A DNA stretch of 64,000 bases, taken from positions 172,319-236,318 of the forward strand of contig JAJFJV010000025.1 of assembly GCA_021773635.1 (NCBI GenBank). Direction: 5' to 3'. The translations under genes and the position numbers were made by a program. Below, piece after piece: positions 15,493 to 25,200 of the stretch. This DNA is from Gammaproteobacteria bacterium. Its GTDB lineage: Bacteria; Pseudomonadota; Gammaproteobacteria; HK1. The notes beneath the pieces are model-generated. The model was not told the origin of the DNA. It saw nothing but the letters and a program-made list of their open reading frames with translations, and ran no database searches. Numbering within the stretch: position 1 is the first letter of the stretch; every line of letters begins with the position of its first letter.

Positions 15493-18377
15493 CCTGCCAG
15501 CCGGACATCGGGCCGGCGTATTTCTTCCAGCGGCACGGGTTTTCCGATGCCATAGCCCTGCGCGTAATCCACCCCCAGTTCCTGTAGTGCACGCATGGTT
15601 TCCGGATTTTCCACCCATTCAGCAATGGTGCGGATAACCATGGTTTTTCCGACCTGGTTGATGGCCGCCACCATGGCGTGGTCAATGGGGTCATCCACCA
15701 TGTCACGCACAAAGCTGCCATCGATTTTGAGATAGTCGATGGGCAGGTTTTTCAGGTAGGCAAAGGATGACAGGCCACTGCCAAAATCGTCCAGGGCAAA
15801 ACGGCAGCCATGGCGTCGCAGATGACGGATAAAGTGGGAGGCCTGGTTCAGATTGGCGATGGCGGCAGTCTCGGTAATTTCGAAGCAGATTTGCCCCGCT
15901 GGCACCTTGTTGAGTGCAAGCTGTTCCAGTACAAAATCCAGCAAGTCATCATCGGTGAGGGAGTTTCCCGAGAGGTTGATGGCCAGGGTAACCTCACCCA
16001 CGGATTCCACTACTGCGTGGTATTGGGAGAGCGTCGTCTTGATGACCCAACGGTCAATGGCGGCCATGATCCCGAAGCGCTCCGCCGCGGGGATAAAGGA
16101 TGCGGGAGGCAGAATTTCTCCCTCATCATTGAGCAGGCGCACGAGTATCTCCAGGTGGAGCGGCACTTGTTTGTTGTCCAGGGGCATGATGGCCTGGGCA
16201 TGCAGACAGAAGCGCTCATTCTCCAGATGACGTGAGAGTTCGGTGGCGCGCAGGATCTCATTATGTCGGGGGCTGAGTTCAGCGCCATCCGATTCGTAGA
16301 CCTGAACCCGGTTGCGGCCTGATTCCTTGGCGGCGTAGCAGGCGACATCCGCCTGACTCATGAGTTCCACTGCATCCAGGGTGTCGCCATTGATTGCTAC
16401 CAGGCCAATACTCACGCCGATATCAAAGCTTTTTCCCTCCCACTGGAAGCGGTGGTTACGCAGCGCCAGCACCAGGGACTGGGCAATGCCCGATCCTTTT
16501 TCGCGCGGGCAGCCCTCCAGCAATACACTGAATTCGTCTCCACCCAGGCGGGCGAGGGTATCGCGGGTACGAATTTTGCTCTGCAGGAGCTGTGCGATCT
16601 CCTGCAACAATCCATCCCCGGCGATGTGGCCCGCGGTGTCATTAACCAGTTTGAACTGGTCGAGATCCAGGTAGAGCAGGGTGTGAATGGTTCCGCTTTC
16701 CCGTGTGGTGGTGAGCGCTGAGTGCAGGCGATGGCCGAACTCATTACGATTGACCAGCCCGGTCAGTGGATCGTGGGTAGCCTGATAACTCAGCTCCTGC
16801 TCCATGCGCCGCGCATCGGTGACATCCTTGAACACCAGTACGACCCCCTGGATATCTCCGGCGGGACAATGAATGGTGGCTGCGGAATACTGGATTGCGT
16901 ACTCCTCACCCCCGCGTCCAAGCAGCAGGGTGGGTGCGGGGAGTTCGACCGCATTTTCATCTTCGAGGCAACGCCGAACCGGATCCGATGAGGGCTCCCC
17001 ACTAAGCTCATCCACGATGTAAAAAACCTCAGCCAGTCTTTTCCCCACCGCCTGTGCTGCTGACCAGCCGGTGAGCCGTTCGGCCGCCGGATTCAGATAT
17101 TCGATGCGACCTCCGGGATCGGTGGAAATGACGCCATCACCGATGGAGTGCAGGGTAACCTCGAGACGTTCTTTTTCTTCAAACAGGGCATTCTCGGAGT
17201 GTTTGCGCTCGCTTTGATCGGTGATGACACCAGCCGCACGCAGCACATGTCCAGAGTGATCTCTCTCCAGTGCGCAGGCGCGTAACTGAAGCCAGGCCCA
17301 CTCACCTTGGCGATCGATGCGGCAGAGATAGCTGAATTGCTCCTGCACGCCTTGGTGAAATTGGGTCAGGGCCTGACGCAATGCCTGCTTGTCATTGGGA
17401 TGTGCCCGTTCTTCCAGCCATCCGGTGTAGTGCCGGATGGCCACAAGGCTCTCATCATCCAGACCGAGCAATTCAGCGAAGCGGCCCCCTGCATAGCTCA
17501 GATCATCGGTAGGAATGTCGTACTCGTAGATGCTGCCCTGGCTGGCTTGTATGGCCAGCTCCAGACGCAGGGTGCGATCACGCAGGGAGTCACGCTGAGC
17601 GGCACTTTCTCGGGCCGCCTGCTTTATTGCCGCAAGGTTGCGGGCACGTTGCCTTTCAAAGCGAATAATAAGGCAGGTTCCCAGCAGGGCACAGGAAAAT
17701 AATCCGCCCATGATGCTCCATGCGATGTATTTGAATTGCAGACGGGCGAGGCGCGCTTTTTCTGTAATGGCCCGTTCCAGGTTCTTGGCGGCGGTTATGA
17801 ATTTGGAGAAAAGACTATCGAGGTCCTGCTCCATCAACTGGTTGCCCGGCAAAGCGTGAATCGCAAAACGTTGTTCACCCTGATGGCGCAGATTGCCGAG
17901 CAGTTTGAGGAGTGCCCTGGTTTGTTGGCGGAGGGAGGGAGTCTCAAGGGCGAGAATATGCTCGCCTTCGGTACTATTTACGCCTCCTTTCAGTAGAGCT
18001 GTCGTGTATTCCTCCGCCTCATCAAATAGCCCGCGGACGGTATTGATGTCGGCGCGCTGGTCGCCCTTGATGATTCCTTCAAGCCAGAGGTTAGCCAGAG
18101 TGGCGTATTGCACTATGTCCAATATCGCGTGCTGGTGGGGGGAGTGATACTCAATCTGCCGCTCTGCCTGATAGTAGAAAATACCGAGGCTGGCGAGCAG
18201 GATGGCGGTGGCAACAAAGGTGCCCAGCAACAGGGTTGGCAGCCGTGAGACGCTTGAGGCGGGCATTGCTGTGCTCGCTGCGTGCTGTGGCTGTGATCCG
18301 GGCAATAGGGACTCCAGAGAAGTGCGGTGATACCGGTAGACCAAAGTTAACGGCCCCAACCCCCCATTCTTTAACAC
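15489..18377 (-). CDS. Membrane PAS-PAS-GGDEF-EAL cyclic-di-GMP enzyme
   Basis: Up to 962 residues. TM1 at about 46-68, a periplasmic helical domain (70-215), TM2 at about 217-240, PAS at 270-390, PAS at 400-525, GGDEF at 530-695, EAL at 710-955. The cyclase motif LGGDEF (611-616) is intact, and RTRD five residues before it is a canonical inhibitory I-site. The EAL domain reads EIL at the signature but keeps the metal/catalytic residues (NLSGN, FEITE, LDDFGSG, K in YLKIDG, AEWVE, Q in AQGYG), so both activities are possible. The start is uncertain: GTG at 18377, or ATG at 18266 just before TM1. The periplasmic domain has a sister copy alone in the next gene. A role in surface attachment is inferred from the neighbouring pilus genes. 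Confidence 0.9.
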   Translation of the reverse strand: MLKNGGLGPLTLVYRYHRTSLESLLPGSQPQHAASTAMPASSVSRLPTLLLGTFVATAILLASLGIFYYQAERQIEYHSPHQHAILDIVQYATLANLWLEGIIKGDQRADINTVRGLFDEAEEYTTALLKGGVNSTEGEHILALETPSLRQQTRALLKLLGNLRHQGEQRFAIHALPGNQLMEQDLDSLFSKFITAAKNLERAITEKARLARLQFKYIAWSIMGGLFSCALLGTCLIIRFERQRARNLAAIKQAARESAAQRDSLRDRTLRLELAIQASQGSIYEYDIPTDDLSYAGGRFAELLGLDDESLVAIRHYTGWLEERAHPNDKQALRQALTQFHQGVQEQFSYLCRIDRQGEWAWLQLRACALERDHSGHVLRAAGVITDQSERKHSENALFEEKERLEVTLHSIGDGVISTDPGGRIEYLNPAAERLTGWSAAQAVGKRLAEVFYIVDELSGEPSSDPVRRCLEDENAVELPAPTLLLGRGGEEYAIQYSAATIHCPAGDIQGVVLVFKDVTDARRMEQELSYQATHDPLTGLVNRNEFGHRLHSALTTTRESGTIHTLLYLDLDQFKLVNDTAGHIAGDGLLQEIAQLLQSKIRTRDTLARLGGDEFSVLLEGCPREKGSGIAQSLVLALRNHRFQWEGKSFDIGVSIGLVAINGDTLDAVELMSQADVACYAAKESGRNRVQVYESDGAELSPRHNEILRATELSRHLENERFCLHAQAIMPLDNKQVPLHLEILVRLLNDEGEILPPASFIPAAERFGIMAAIDRWVIKTTLSQYHAVVESVGEVTLAINLSGNSLTDDDLLDFVLEQLALNKVPAGQICFEITETAAIANLNQASHFIRHLRRHGCRFALDDFGSGLSSFAYLKNLPIDYLKIDGSFVRDMVDDPIDHAMVAAINQVGKTMVIRTIAEWVENPETMRALQELGVDYAQGYGIGKPVPLEEIRRPDVRLAG

Positions 18378-18587
18378 TTCCCTTTTCTTCCCCCTGGATA
18401 TATCCCCGCTGTATACCTGAAGCCCGAAAATGGGTGTGCCACTGAAACAATCACATCTCTGTCCAGAGTCAGGCCGTGAACCATGACATGCTTTTTAAAC
18501 GGCTCTCTCTGAGCTTCGACGATGTTAAGGATATCGCCCACCTTTCGGCAGCACCCGGGTTCACGCCAGCGCCGCTATGAAGTGGCT

Positions 18588-19163
18588 CTATAGCACGCCC
18601 TTCATCTCGGTGGAGATGCGCTCCGCCAGGGTCTGGTTAAGAGTGATGAATGCGGTGAACACCTGATCGTGGCGGTGGTCCGATCCGCTCCCGGTCGGCA
18701 CCGGGTTCGCGTGATGCTGTTCGCTCCGAAAGCGCAAGGTGGCGAGCAGTTTACGCAGTTGTTGTACCTGTGCACGTTGCGCGGGATCCTTCAGCGGGAC
18801 GATTTTTCCCGCTCCGTTTTCTCCGCCGGTCAGCAGCGCCAGGGCATACCATTCCGATCGCGCGTATAGATCGCTGATCGCAGAAAAATTTTCTGATCCG
18901 CTCCCTTTTTGCAGGAAAATCGCTTTGCTCCGCTGACGGGCGGTGATGGCGTAGTGTGCGAGATCGAACAAGGCGTGGAGGTGAGGGCCATGATATGCGC
19001 TCAACTGCCTGGCGTTGTGATTGAGGTAGCCCAGGCCGCCGGCGATGACTGCGGCGGCGATCAGCATCCCCGGCAACAGTATTCGCAAGCGCACGCCGTG
19101 GCGGTGAGCCGTGGGCGTACCTGGCGGCGTGGACCGAGAAGGGGCGAGGCTAAAGGTTGTCAT
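18588..19163 (-). CDS. Orphan periplasmic sensor domain, paralogue of the adjacent cyclic-di-GMP enzyme
   Basis: A 191-residue protein: short basic N-terminus, one membrane segment (ILLPGMLIAAAVIAGGLGYL, about 28-47) and a helical periplasmic domain to the end. There is no second membrane segment, PAS, GGDEF or EAL. It aligns with the periplasmic part of the neighbouring 962-aa protein. Shared features are YHxPHxHAxxDxxxYA (YHGPHLHALFDLAHYA here), ALLTGG versus ALLKGG, and LRKLLATLR versus LLKLLGNLR, with similar spacing. The ATG at 19163 has GGGAG upstream. It may be a decoy, partner or ligand-binding subunit, or a decayed duplicate. The 210 bp downstream show no trace of the missing output domains. 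Confidence 0.8.
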   Translation of the reverse strand: MTTFSLAPSRSTPPGTPTAHRHGVRLRILLPGMLIAAAVIAGGLGYLNHNARQLSAYHGPHLHALFDLAHYAITARQRSKAIFLQKGSGSENFSAISDLYARSEWYALALLTGGENGAGKIVPLKDPAQRAQVQQLRKLLATLRFRSEQHHANPVPTGSGSDHRHDQVFTAFITLNQTLAERISTEMKGVL

Positions 19164-19335
19164 GGAGGCTCCCGGGTAAAGGTTCTCACGATATCTAGCG
19201 GCTGGATTTTGTATTCCTTTACGGCCCATCCGCTACGGCCCATCCGCTCCCCTCCCCTAAAGTAAATGTGTCCGGTTCCGATACCGCTTTAAGAGCGATG
19301 CGGGTAGGGCTATGGACGGGTTCGGGAAGCATGCT

Positions 19336-19347
19336 CCGACGCGTCGG
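19336..19347. promoter_or_regulatory. Palindrome in the 397-bp divergent regulatory gap
   Basis: CCGACGCGTCGG is a perfect 12-bp palindrome in the gap 19164-19560 between the orphan sensor gene and the minor pilin operon. No gene was found in this gap. It could be an operator for either side; the regulator is unknown. Confidence 0.3.
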
Positions 19348-19436
19348 CAGGCCTTTTCGTGGCGGATAACCAGCGAGCACCGGATCACTTCTTCACCCGA
19401 TTCCCGGCCCCTTTCATGCGCCAGTTCTCATTTTTT

Positions 19437-19454
19437 GTGTGACGCGTATCACAC
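19437..19454. promoter_or_regulatory. CRP/Vfr-type binding site upstream of the minor pilin operon
   Basis: GTGTGACGCGTATCACAC is a perfect palindrome matching the CRP core TGTGA-N6-TCACA (19438-19453), flanked by T-rich and A-rich runs as in strong sites. It is centred 115 bp before the first pilin ATG. In Pseudomonas the CRP homologue Vfr controls type IV pilus functions, so cAMP control is a reasonable inference. The site could equally serve the divergent sensor gene. Confidence 0.65.
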
Positions 19455-19483
19455 TGAAAATATTGAATAAAATTCCGAATTAC

Positions 19484-19513
19484 CCGCTCGTCCGGGGCCT
19501 GCTACCGCTCGTC
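19484..19513 (+). promoter_or_regulatory. Tandem 9-bp direct repeats, LytTR/AlgR-like operator
   Basis: CCGCTCGTC occurs at 19484-19492 and again at 19505-19513, a 21-bp period (two helical turns, 12-bp spacer). LytTR-family response regulators bind 9-bp direct repeats with this spacing. The repeat differs by one base from the AlgR box CCGTTCGTC. AlgR is reported to activate the equivalent fimU-pilVWXY1Y2E operon in P. aeruginosa. The link to an AlgR-like protein here is inference, as none is encoded in the window. Confidence 0.5.
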
Positions 19514-19560
19514 AGAATTTGATTTACAGGCGGCTGTTTAGAGGCTAGAACGAGGTCATC

Positions 19561-20070
19561 ATGAAAACGAAAACACATGGATTTACCTTAATCGAGTTGA
19601 TGGCAACCCTGGCCGTTGCGGCCATCGTGTTGAGTATGGGCGTGCCGAATATGCGGAGCCTGCTTCGGAACAACCAGCTGACCGCGGCCACCAACACCTT
19701 CGTATCATCCCTGAATGTTGCCCGCAGTGAGGCGATTAAGCAGGGACGTAACGCAACGCTCTGTGTCAGCCAGGATCAGGCAACCTGCTCGGGTACCGAC
19801 TGGCGGCTCGGCTGGCTGGCATGGGTGGATAGCGACTCCGACGGGGTCCTCGATGCACCGGGGGAAATCATCCGCATGGCTGAACCGCTTCCCGTGTCCA
19901 TGACGGTCAACAGTGCGCAGAGCAATTTCCAGGTGGATGCACAGGGTGCGGTAAGCAGCCCCAATGTGACGCTTACCGTCTGCGATAACCGGAGTGGCGA
20001 AACCGGGCGCCAGCTTCGCATTATGGCGACTGGCGGCGTCAGCCTGAATAGCCAGTTCGGGTGCAGCTAG
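19561..20070 (+). CDS. fimU: Minor pilin, GspH/FimT/FimU family
   Basis: A 169-residue minor pilin with a class III leader: MKTKTHG, then FTLIELMATLAVAAIVLSMGVPNM. PilD-type peptidase would cut after G7 and methylate F8. The globular part has the GspH/FimT features: NTFVSSLNVARSEAIKQG, a CVSQDQATC loop, GWLAWVD, and a late cysteine pair ending in FGCS. It heads a pilV-W-X-Y1-Y2-E operon, where Pseudomonas has fimU, so it is named by position; FimT is the alternative. It should sit in the tip/priming complex of a type IVa pilus. GAGG precedes the ATG at 19561. CRP-like and LytTR-like sites lie upstream. Confidence 0.88.
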   Translation: MKTKTHGFTLIELMATLAVAAIVLSMGVPNMRSLLRNNQLTAATNTFVSSLNVARSEAIKQGRNATLCVSQDQATCSGTDWRLGWLAWVDSDSDGVLDAPGEIIRMAEPLPVSMTVNSAQSNFQVDAQGAVSSPNVTLTVCDNRSGETGRQLRIMATGGVSLNSQFGCS

Positions 20071-20081
20071 GAGTGTCCTGA

Positions 20082-20591
20082 ATGAATATACCCACGCAAA
20101 GGCCACTGTGTTCACCCCGCGTCCGGCAGATGACCGGCTTTACCCTTATCGAGGTACTGGTGGCGCTATTGATTCTGTCGGTGGGGCTGCTTGGAATGGC
20201 GGGCCTTCAAGCCACCAGCCTGCGCTTTAATAACGATTCATACTTGCAGACCCAGGCAACGACTATCGCCAACGATATGGCCGACCGCCTGCGTGCCAAT
20301 GCCAGCACTGCCGCGCTGGCCGCCTATCCGGGTACTGCCCCGGCACAAAACGCCAGTTGCTATGCAGCGGGTGGGTGTACCTCCGCGCAGATGGTGGCTA
20401 ACGATTTGTTTGAGTGGAATCAGGCGGTGGCCACATTGCCGGCGGGGCAGGGGGCAATTGTCGCGTTGGGGGGCGGTCTTTTCGCCATCACGGTGCGCTG
20501 GGATGAACGGCGTAATGGCGCCACCGGTACGGGTTGCAATCCCGATGTTGTGACCGACCTGCGCTGCCTGTCGGTGACCACGCAGCCATGA
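20082..20591 (+). CDS. pilV: Minor pilin PilV
   Basis: A 169-residue PilV-type minor pilin with the leader ending MTG before FTLIEVLVALLILSVGLLGMAGLQ. The 'SVGLLGMAGLQ' end of the helix and the following LQTQATTIANDMADRLRAN segment are typical of PilV. Cysteines in SCYAAGGC and GCNPDVVTDLRC could make disulfides. The leader is long (about 18 residues before the cleavage glycine), or translation starts later, but the ATG at 20082 sits 11 bp after the upstream stop. The stop overlaps the pilW ATG (ATGA), implying coupled translation and stoichiometric production. Confidence 0.9.
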   Translation: MNIPTQRPLCSPRVRQMTGFTLIEVLVALLILSVGLLGMAGLQATSLRFNNDSYLQTQATTIANDMADRLRANASTAALAAYPGTAPAQNASCYAAGGCTSAQMVANDLFEWNQAVATLPAGQGAIVALGGGLFAITVRWDERRNGATGTGCNPDVVTDLRCLSVTTQP

Positions 20592-21595
20592 ACAAGACCA
20601 TGTCCCTTACCACTTTCCATACCTCCCGCCGGTACTCCCCGGGTTTCTCGCTGGTGGAGTTGATGGTCGCCATGGTGATCAGCGGGCTGTTGATGATTGG
20701 CGTGATAGAAATATTTGTTGGTACCAAAGCGAGCTATACGGTGCAGGAAGGTAACTCGCGTCTGCAGGAGAATGCGCGCTATGCGCTGCGCCGTCTGGGC
20801 CGCGATATCAGCGCCGCAGGTTATCTCGGTTGCCTGGACAGTGAGACTCCTGCCCGCCCATTCACCAACGACCTCACTAACAAGGCCGCGGGTTCCGGTT
20901 ATGACTTTGCCACACCGCTGTTTGGCAGCGAAGGCACGGGTGCGAATGGCAGCGATACCATCAGTATTCGTCGTGCCGGCGGGCGTGTCGGGATCCGGCT
21001 GACCGCGCCTATGGACACCTCGGTGTCTGTGTTGCAACTGGACCCGGCGGATGGCGCCTACAACTCACTCCAGCAGTACGACATCCTGATTGTGGGTGAC
21101 TGCAGCACCGCGTCGGTATTCATGATTACCAACGATCCCACCACCAGTGCCGGCACGCTGCAGCATGCTTCCGGCGTGGTGGCAGATAGTGGCCCCAATA
21201 TCGGTCAGTCCAATATTGGGGGCGACCTCGGGGCGGTGTACGGCTCTGATACCACCTCCGTAGCGGGCGGGTTTCGGGTAGGGACCACCACCTATCTGCT
21301 CTGCCCCAGCATATCCGGTACCGGGACCTCGTTGTTCGTCAATGCCTGCGGCAACCAGAGTAACGAACTGGTTGAAGGGGTGCAGGATATGCAGTTTGTC
21401 TATGGGGTCGATACCGATACCACATCGGGTGCCAACGAATATCGAACCGCGGCCCAGGTGACGGCGGCCAATCGCTGGAACAATGTGGTCAGTGTGCGTA
21501 TGACGCTGACCCTGGATTCCATACAGAACGTGCCGGGCGGCGCGTTGATCAAGCCGTTTACCGCCACCATGCGTTTGCGCAACCGGGGTGAGTAA
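20588..21595 (+). CDS. pilW: Minor pilin PilW
   Basis: A 335-residue PilW-type minor pilin, much larger than the other pilins as usual for PilW. The leader ends at SPG before FSLVELMVAMVISGLLMIGVIEIF. Family blocks include LQENARYALRRLGRDISAAGYLGC, DTISIRRAGG and the C-terminal WNNVVSVRMTLTLDS. The ATG at 20588 overlaps the pilV stop. With PilV, PilX and FimU it is expected to build the pilus-tip base that carries PilY1 and primes pilus assembly. Confidence 0.9.
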   Translation: MNKTMSLTTFHTSRRYSPGFSLVELMVAMVISGLLMIGVIEIFVGTKASYTVQEGNSRLQENARYALRRLGRDISAAGYLGCLDSETPARPFTNDLTNKAAGSGYDFATPLFGSEGTGANGSDTISIRRAGGRVGIRLTAPMDTSVSVLQLDPADGAYNSLQQYDILIVGDCSTASVFMITNDPTTSAGTLQHASGVVADSGPNIGQSNIGGDLGAVYGSDTTSVAGGFRVGTTTYLLCPSISGTGTSLFVNACGNQSNELVEGVQDMQFVYGVDTDTTSGANEYRTAAQVTAANRWNNVVSVRMTLTLDSIQNVPGGALIKPFTATMRLRNRGE

Positions 21596-21622
21596 CACAG
21601 TGAGAAACGAGAGGCGCATAGC

Positions 21623-22222
21623 GTGAACTATCCCCGGCATCTATCGACTTCGAAGCGGCTTGACCGCCACCAGCGCGGTGCGGCACTGATTGTCAGCCTG
21701 TTGATCCTGTTGGTCCTGACGGTGCTGGGTATTGCCTCCATGGGAACGACTACCTTGCAAGAGCGGATGGCGAACAATAACCGCCAGCGGCAGGTCGCCT
21801 TTCAGGTTGCAGAGGTGGCTTTGCGTGCAGCCGAAACATTTCTTGCGACCAACATCACCAGTGTCGCAACACTCGCCACCAGTTTTAACGCCGGAACTCC
21901 GGTTGCCGGTTTGTATTCGCAACGCCCGCCGGTAACCGGGGCATCCACACGTCCGCTGGTGGCAGATATCTACAAGGATACGGACTGGCTGGCGGCCGGC
22001 AATACGGTGCTGGTCACCAGCGTGACTAACGTGACCCAACAACCCCGCTATCTCATTGAATACATCGGGCGGGTGGGTGCCCCACCGCCCACCAGCTACA
22101 GCAACAAAAAGCCGGATACACGTCAGTTTGCTTTCCGAATTACCGCCATCGGCTGGGGCGAGGGCGCCGCGCCCAGTGCCCGCTATATGGTCCAGAGCAG
22201 TTTCCGGATGCCGCTCATCTAG
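21623..22222 (+). CDS. pilX: Minor pilin PilX
   Basis: A 199-residue PilX protein. Instead of GFTLIE it carries the PilX-type QRGAALIVSLLILLVLTVLGI, followed by ASMGTTTLQERMANNNRQRQVAFQVAE, a block diagnostic of the family. Start is GTG at 21623, 27 bp after pilW. The C-terminal half (ARYMVQSSF) matches PilX, which bridges the minor pilin complex to PilY1 in Pseudomonas. It lies 51 bp before the chosen pilY1 start and probably shares the same transcript. Confidence 0.9.
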   Translation: MNYPRHLSTSKRLDRHQRGAALIVSLLILLVLTVLGIASMGTTTLQERMANNNRQRQVAFQVAEVALRAAETFLATNITSVATLATSFNAGTPVAGLYSQRPPVTGASTRPLVADIYKDTDWLAAGNTVLVTSVTNVTQQPRYLIEYIGRVGAPPPTSYSNKKPDTRQFAFRITAIGWGEGAAPSARYMVQSSFRMPLI

Positions 22223-22273
22223 GTGGATGCCGAAATGCCGTTATCCAGCGACTCATCCATTACGAGGTACGTC

Positions 22274-25200
22274 ATGAATACTTTCAGACTGAACTACCGC
22301 CAGCTGCTCGTTGCCGCCGGCCTGGCGGGCGGGATTATGCTGGGTCCAATGACGTCGTTGCGTGCTGCTCCGGGAACGCTCGCCACCAGTCCGCTGTTTC
22401 TGCAAAGCGGGGCGGTGCAGCCCAACATCTTCTTCATGATTGATGATTCGGGCAGCATGGACTGGGAGGTGCTCCGGTCCACCGGTTCATTGGCGATAGC
22501 TGATTACGCCGGTTTTCCCACCAGCGGCAACCTGGATATCACCCCGACCCGCGGTGACCGTGACGAGATGCTGGAATCCTGTGTCGGCTACAACGTGCTC
22601 TACTACGATCCCGCCAAGACGTATACGCCGTGGGCGGGCGTCGACATCAATGGCAATACCTACCAGAACCAAAGCATCACCGGGGCGCTTGTTGATCCCT
22701 ACAATCCTGCCTCGGGCACGCGGGATCTCACCAGTGATGAGGGCTTTGGGGATCCCCCCGGTTATATGACTTGGGCAGACGACGGTGATGGCGTATTCGA
22801 GCAGGGCGAATGTCCCGATCCCGCTGCCGCTGGCTACGATTACAACAATCAGTTTGTCTCCACGGTGGCAGGTTTCACTGTCGTTAAGGTCATGACCGCG
22901 GCCCAGCAGGCCAACTTTGCCAACTGGTACAGCTATTACCGCAAGCGTGAGTATGTGGCCAAGCGCGCATTGTCTCCGATTATTGAAAACTCCGATGCCC
23001 GCATGGGCCTCGCTACGCTGCATAACAACAATGCGGTGCGTACTCTGGTAACGGACATTGATGACATCAGCACCCCGGTGGATACAACGGCACAGGCAAA
23101 CAAGGCGGCTCTGCTGAACAATCTGTTCCGTATCAACTCCAGCGGTGGTACGCCCCTCAGGCAATCGCTGCGGGATGCCGGTGAGTATTATGCGGATAAC
23201 TCCGCCTGGGGGGCTTCGCCCATCCTGCCTGCCGGGCAGGGCGGAGAATGCCAGCAGAATTTCACCATTCTGATGTCCGATGGCGCCTGGAATGGCGGCA
23301 GCCCCGGAGTGGGAAATACCGATACCGACGGCGCGGGCCCGTATGACGGTGGCGTCTACGCCGATACCTTTAGCGAAACCCTTGCTGACGTGGCCATGGA
23401 GTACTACGAAACCGACTTGTCGGCACTGGCCAACACGGTGCCGGTGATCGCCGGCGTGGACGAGAATAGTGCCCAGCATATGGTGACCTATACCGTGGGT
23501 TTCGGTCTTACTGGCACCCTGGCGGACAATGAGTTGCCGGGGCAACCGGGCTTTACCGGCTGGCCAGAACCCGTTGCCAATGCCCAGACCACCATTGATG
23601 ACATGCGTCATGCCGCATTCAATGGTCGCGGCCAGTTTCTGAGCGCTGCAAATCCGCAGGATCTGATCGACTCGCTGAACCAGTATATTTCCGATATCCA
23701 GGCCCGTACCGGTACCGCGGCGGCGGTTAGTTTCAACTCCACCAGTCTGCAGGCTGGCAGCCGCGTCTTCCAGGCCATCTTTGATTCCTCCCGCTGGTCG
23801 GGAGATCTGCTGGCCAAGGATATCGTCGTGGACCCGGTTACCGGCATCGCCAGTATCAGCGGTACCGCGTGGCAGGCGTCCACCGACATCGATGGCAGCA
23901 CACCCTCCTCGCGTCAGCTAATCAGTTACGACAGCGTCGCCGGAAACGGCATCAACCTTGACTGGGCTTCACTCAATAGTGCACAGAAGAATGATCTGCG
24001 TACTGGTGGCAGCGGAACCCCCGATACCGAGGCCAGCGGCATGGCTCGACTCGGCTATCTTCGCGGTGACCGGAGTTGTGAAAGCAGTAGTTCCGGTACC
24101 TGTCTCTATCCCGCTTCGGGCACTGACGTGGATGGTCAGGTATTCAGCAGTAAGTCGTTGCGCCCGCGCAACAGCGCACTGGGCGATATCATCCACTCCA
24201 GCCCGTTTTTCGTCGGCCCGCCGGCAACCCCCTATCCGGATAGTATCGAGCCGGCAGCGCCCTATTCGGCCTTTGTTAACAGCAACAGCAGTCGGGCCGG
24301 AATTACCTATGTGGGTGCCAATGACGGCATGCTGCATGCCTTTGACGATAATGGTGTGGAGCTGTTTGGCTATGTCCCGGGCGTGCTGTTTTCCACCACA
24401 GCGGCTGCCGGGATGCATTACCTGAGCGATCCCACCTATGTGCACCGCTACTATGTGGATCTGTCGCCGACGGTACAGGATGTCTATATCACCCTGAGCG
24501 GCGTCACCCAGTGGCGCAGCATTCTGACCGGTGCACTGCGCGGTGGTGGCAAGGGCCTGTTTGCCATCGATGTGACCGATCCGTCCGCACTGGCCAGCAG
24601 CGCCGCAAGCAAGGTGCTGTGGGAATTCACCCATACGGACCTTGGTCATACCTTCAGTGATCTCCGTATCGGCAAAATGAATAACGGCAAATGGGCAGCT
24701 ATCTTCGGCAACGGCTATAACAACGATCCCGCGGGCGATGGCAAGGCCAAGCTGTTCATCCTGTATCTGGACGGGTCCAATATCTCCAGCCCGATCATCA
24801 TCGATACCGGCGCCGGCAGTCTGGATGCCACCAGCAAGGACTGCGCGGACCCGGCCAGTGACTGTAACGGCCTCGGCACCCCGCGGCTGGTGGATCTCAA
24901 TGGTGACGGTACGGTGGACCGGATCTATGCCGGCGATCTGCACGGCAACCTGTGGGCCTTCAATACAACTCACAAGACCAGCACCGCCAGCTGGGTGTCG
25001 GCCTACGGATCCAATCCGTTGTTCAGGGCGTGTTCCGCCACGCCTTGCACCGCGACGAACCGGCAGCCCATCATGGTGGAGCCCGACGTGGTGCTGCATC
25101 CCTACAAGACCGCTTTTACCACCACCCCAAATCTGCTGGTATACATTGGCACCGGTCAATATCTGACCCAGTCCGATAATGCCTCTACCCAGCAGCAGTC

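Noticed and set aside
18378..18587. Remnant of a lost GGDEF/PAS domain after the orphan sensor gene
   Set aside because: Reading the gap in all minus-strand frames shows no GGDEF, EAL, PAS or second membrane segment, so a recent truncation is not supported by leftovers.
22487..25159. Two long minus-strand reading frames (22487-23611 and 23969-25159) opposite pilY1
   Set aside because: They run antisense to a protein with clear vWA and PilY1 features; they show no ribosome sites, domains or plausible products and reflect codon bias on the opposite strand.
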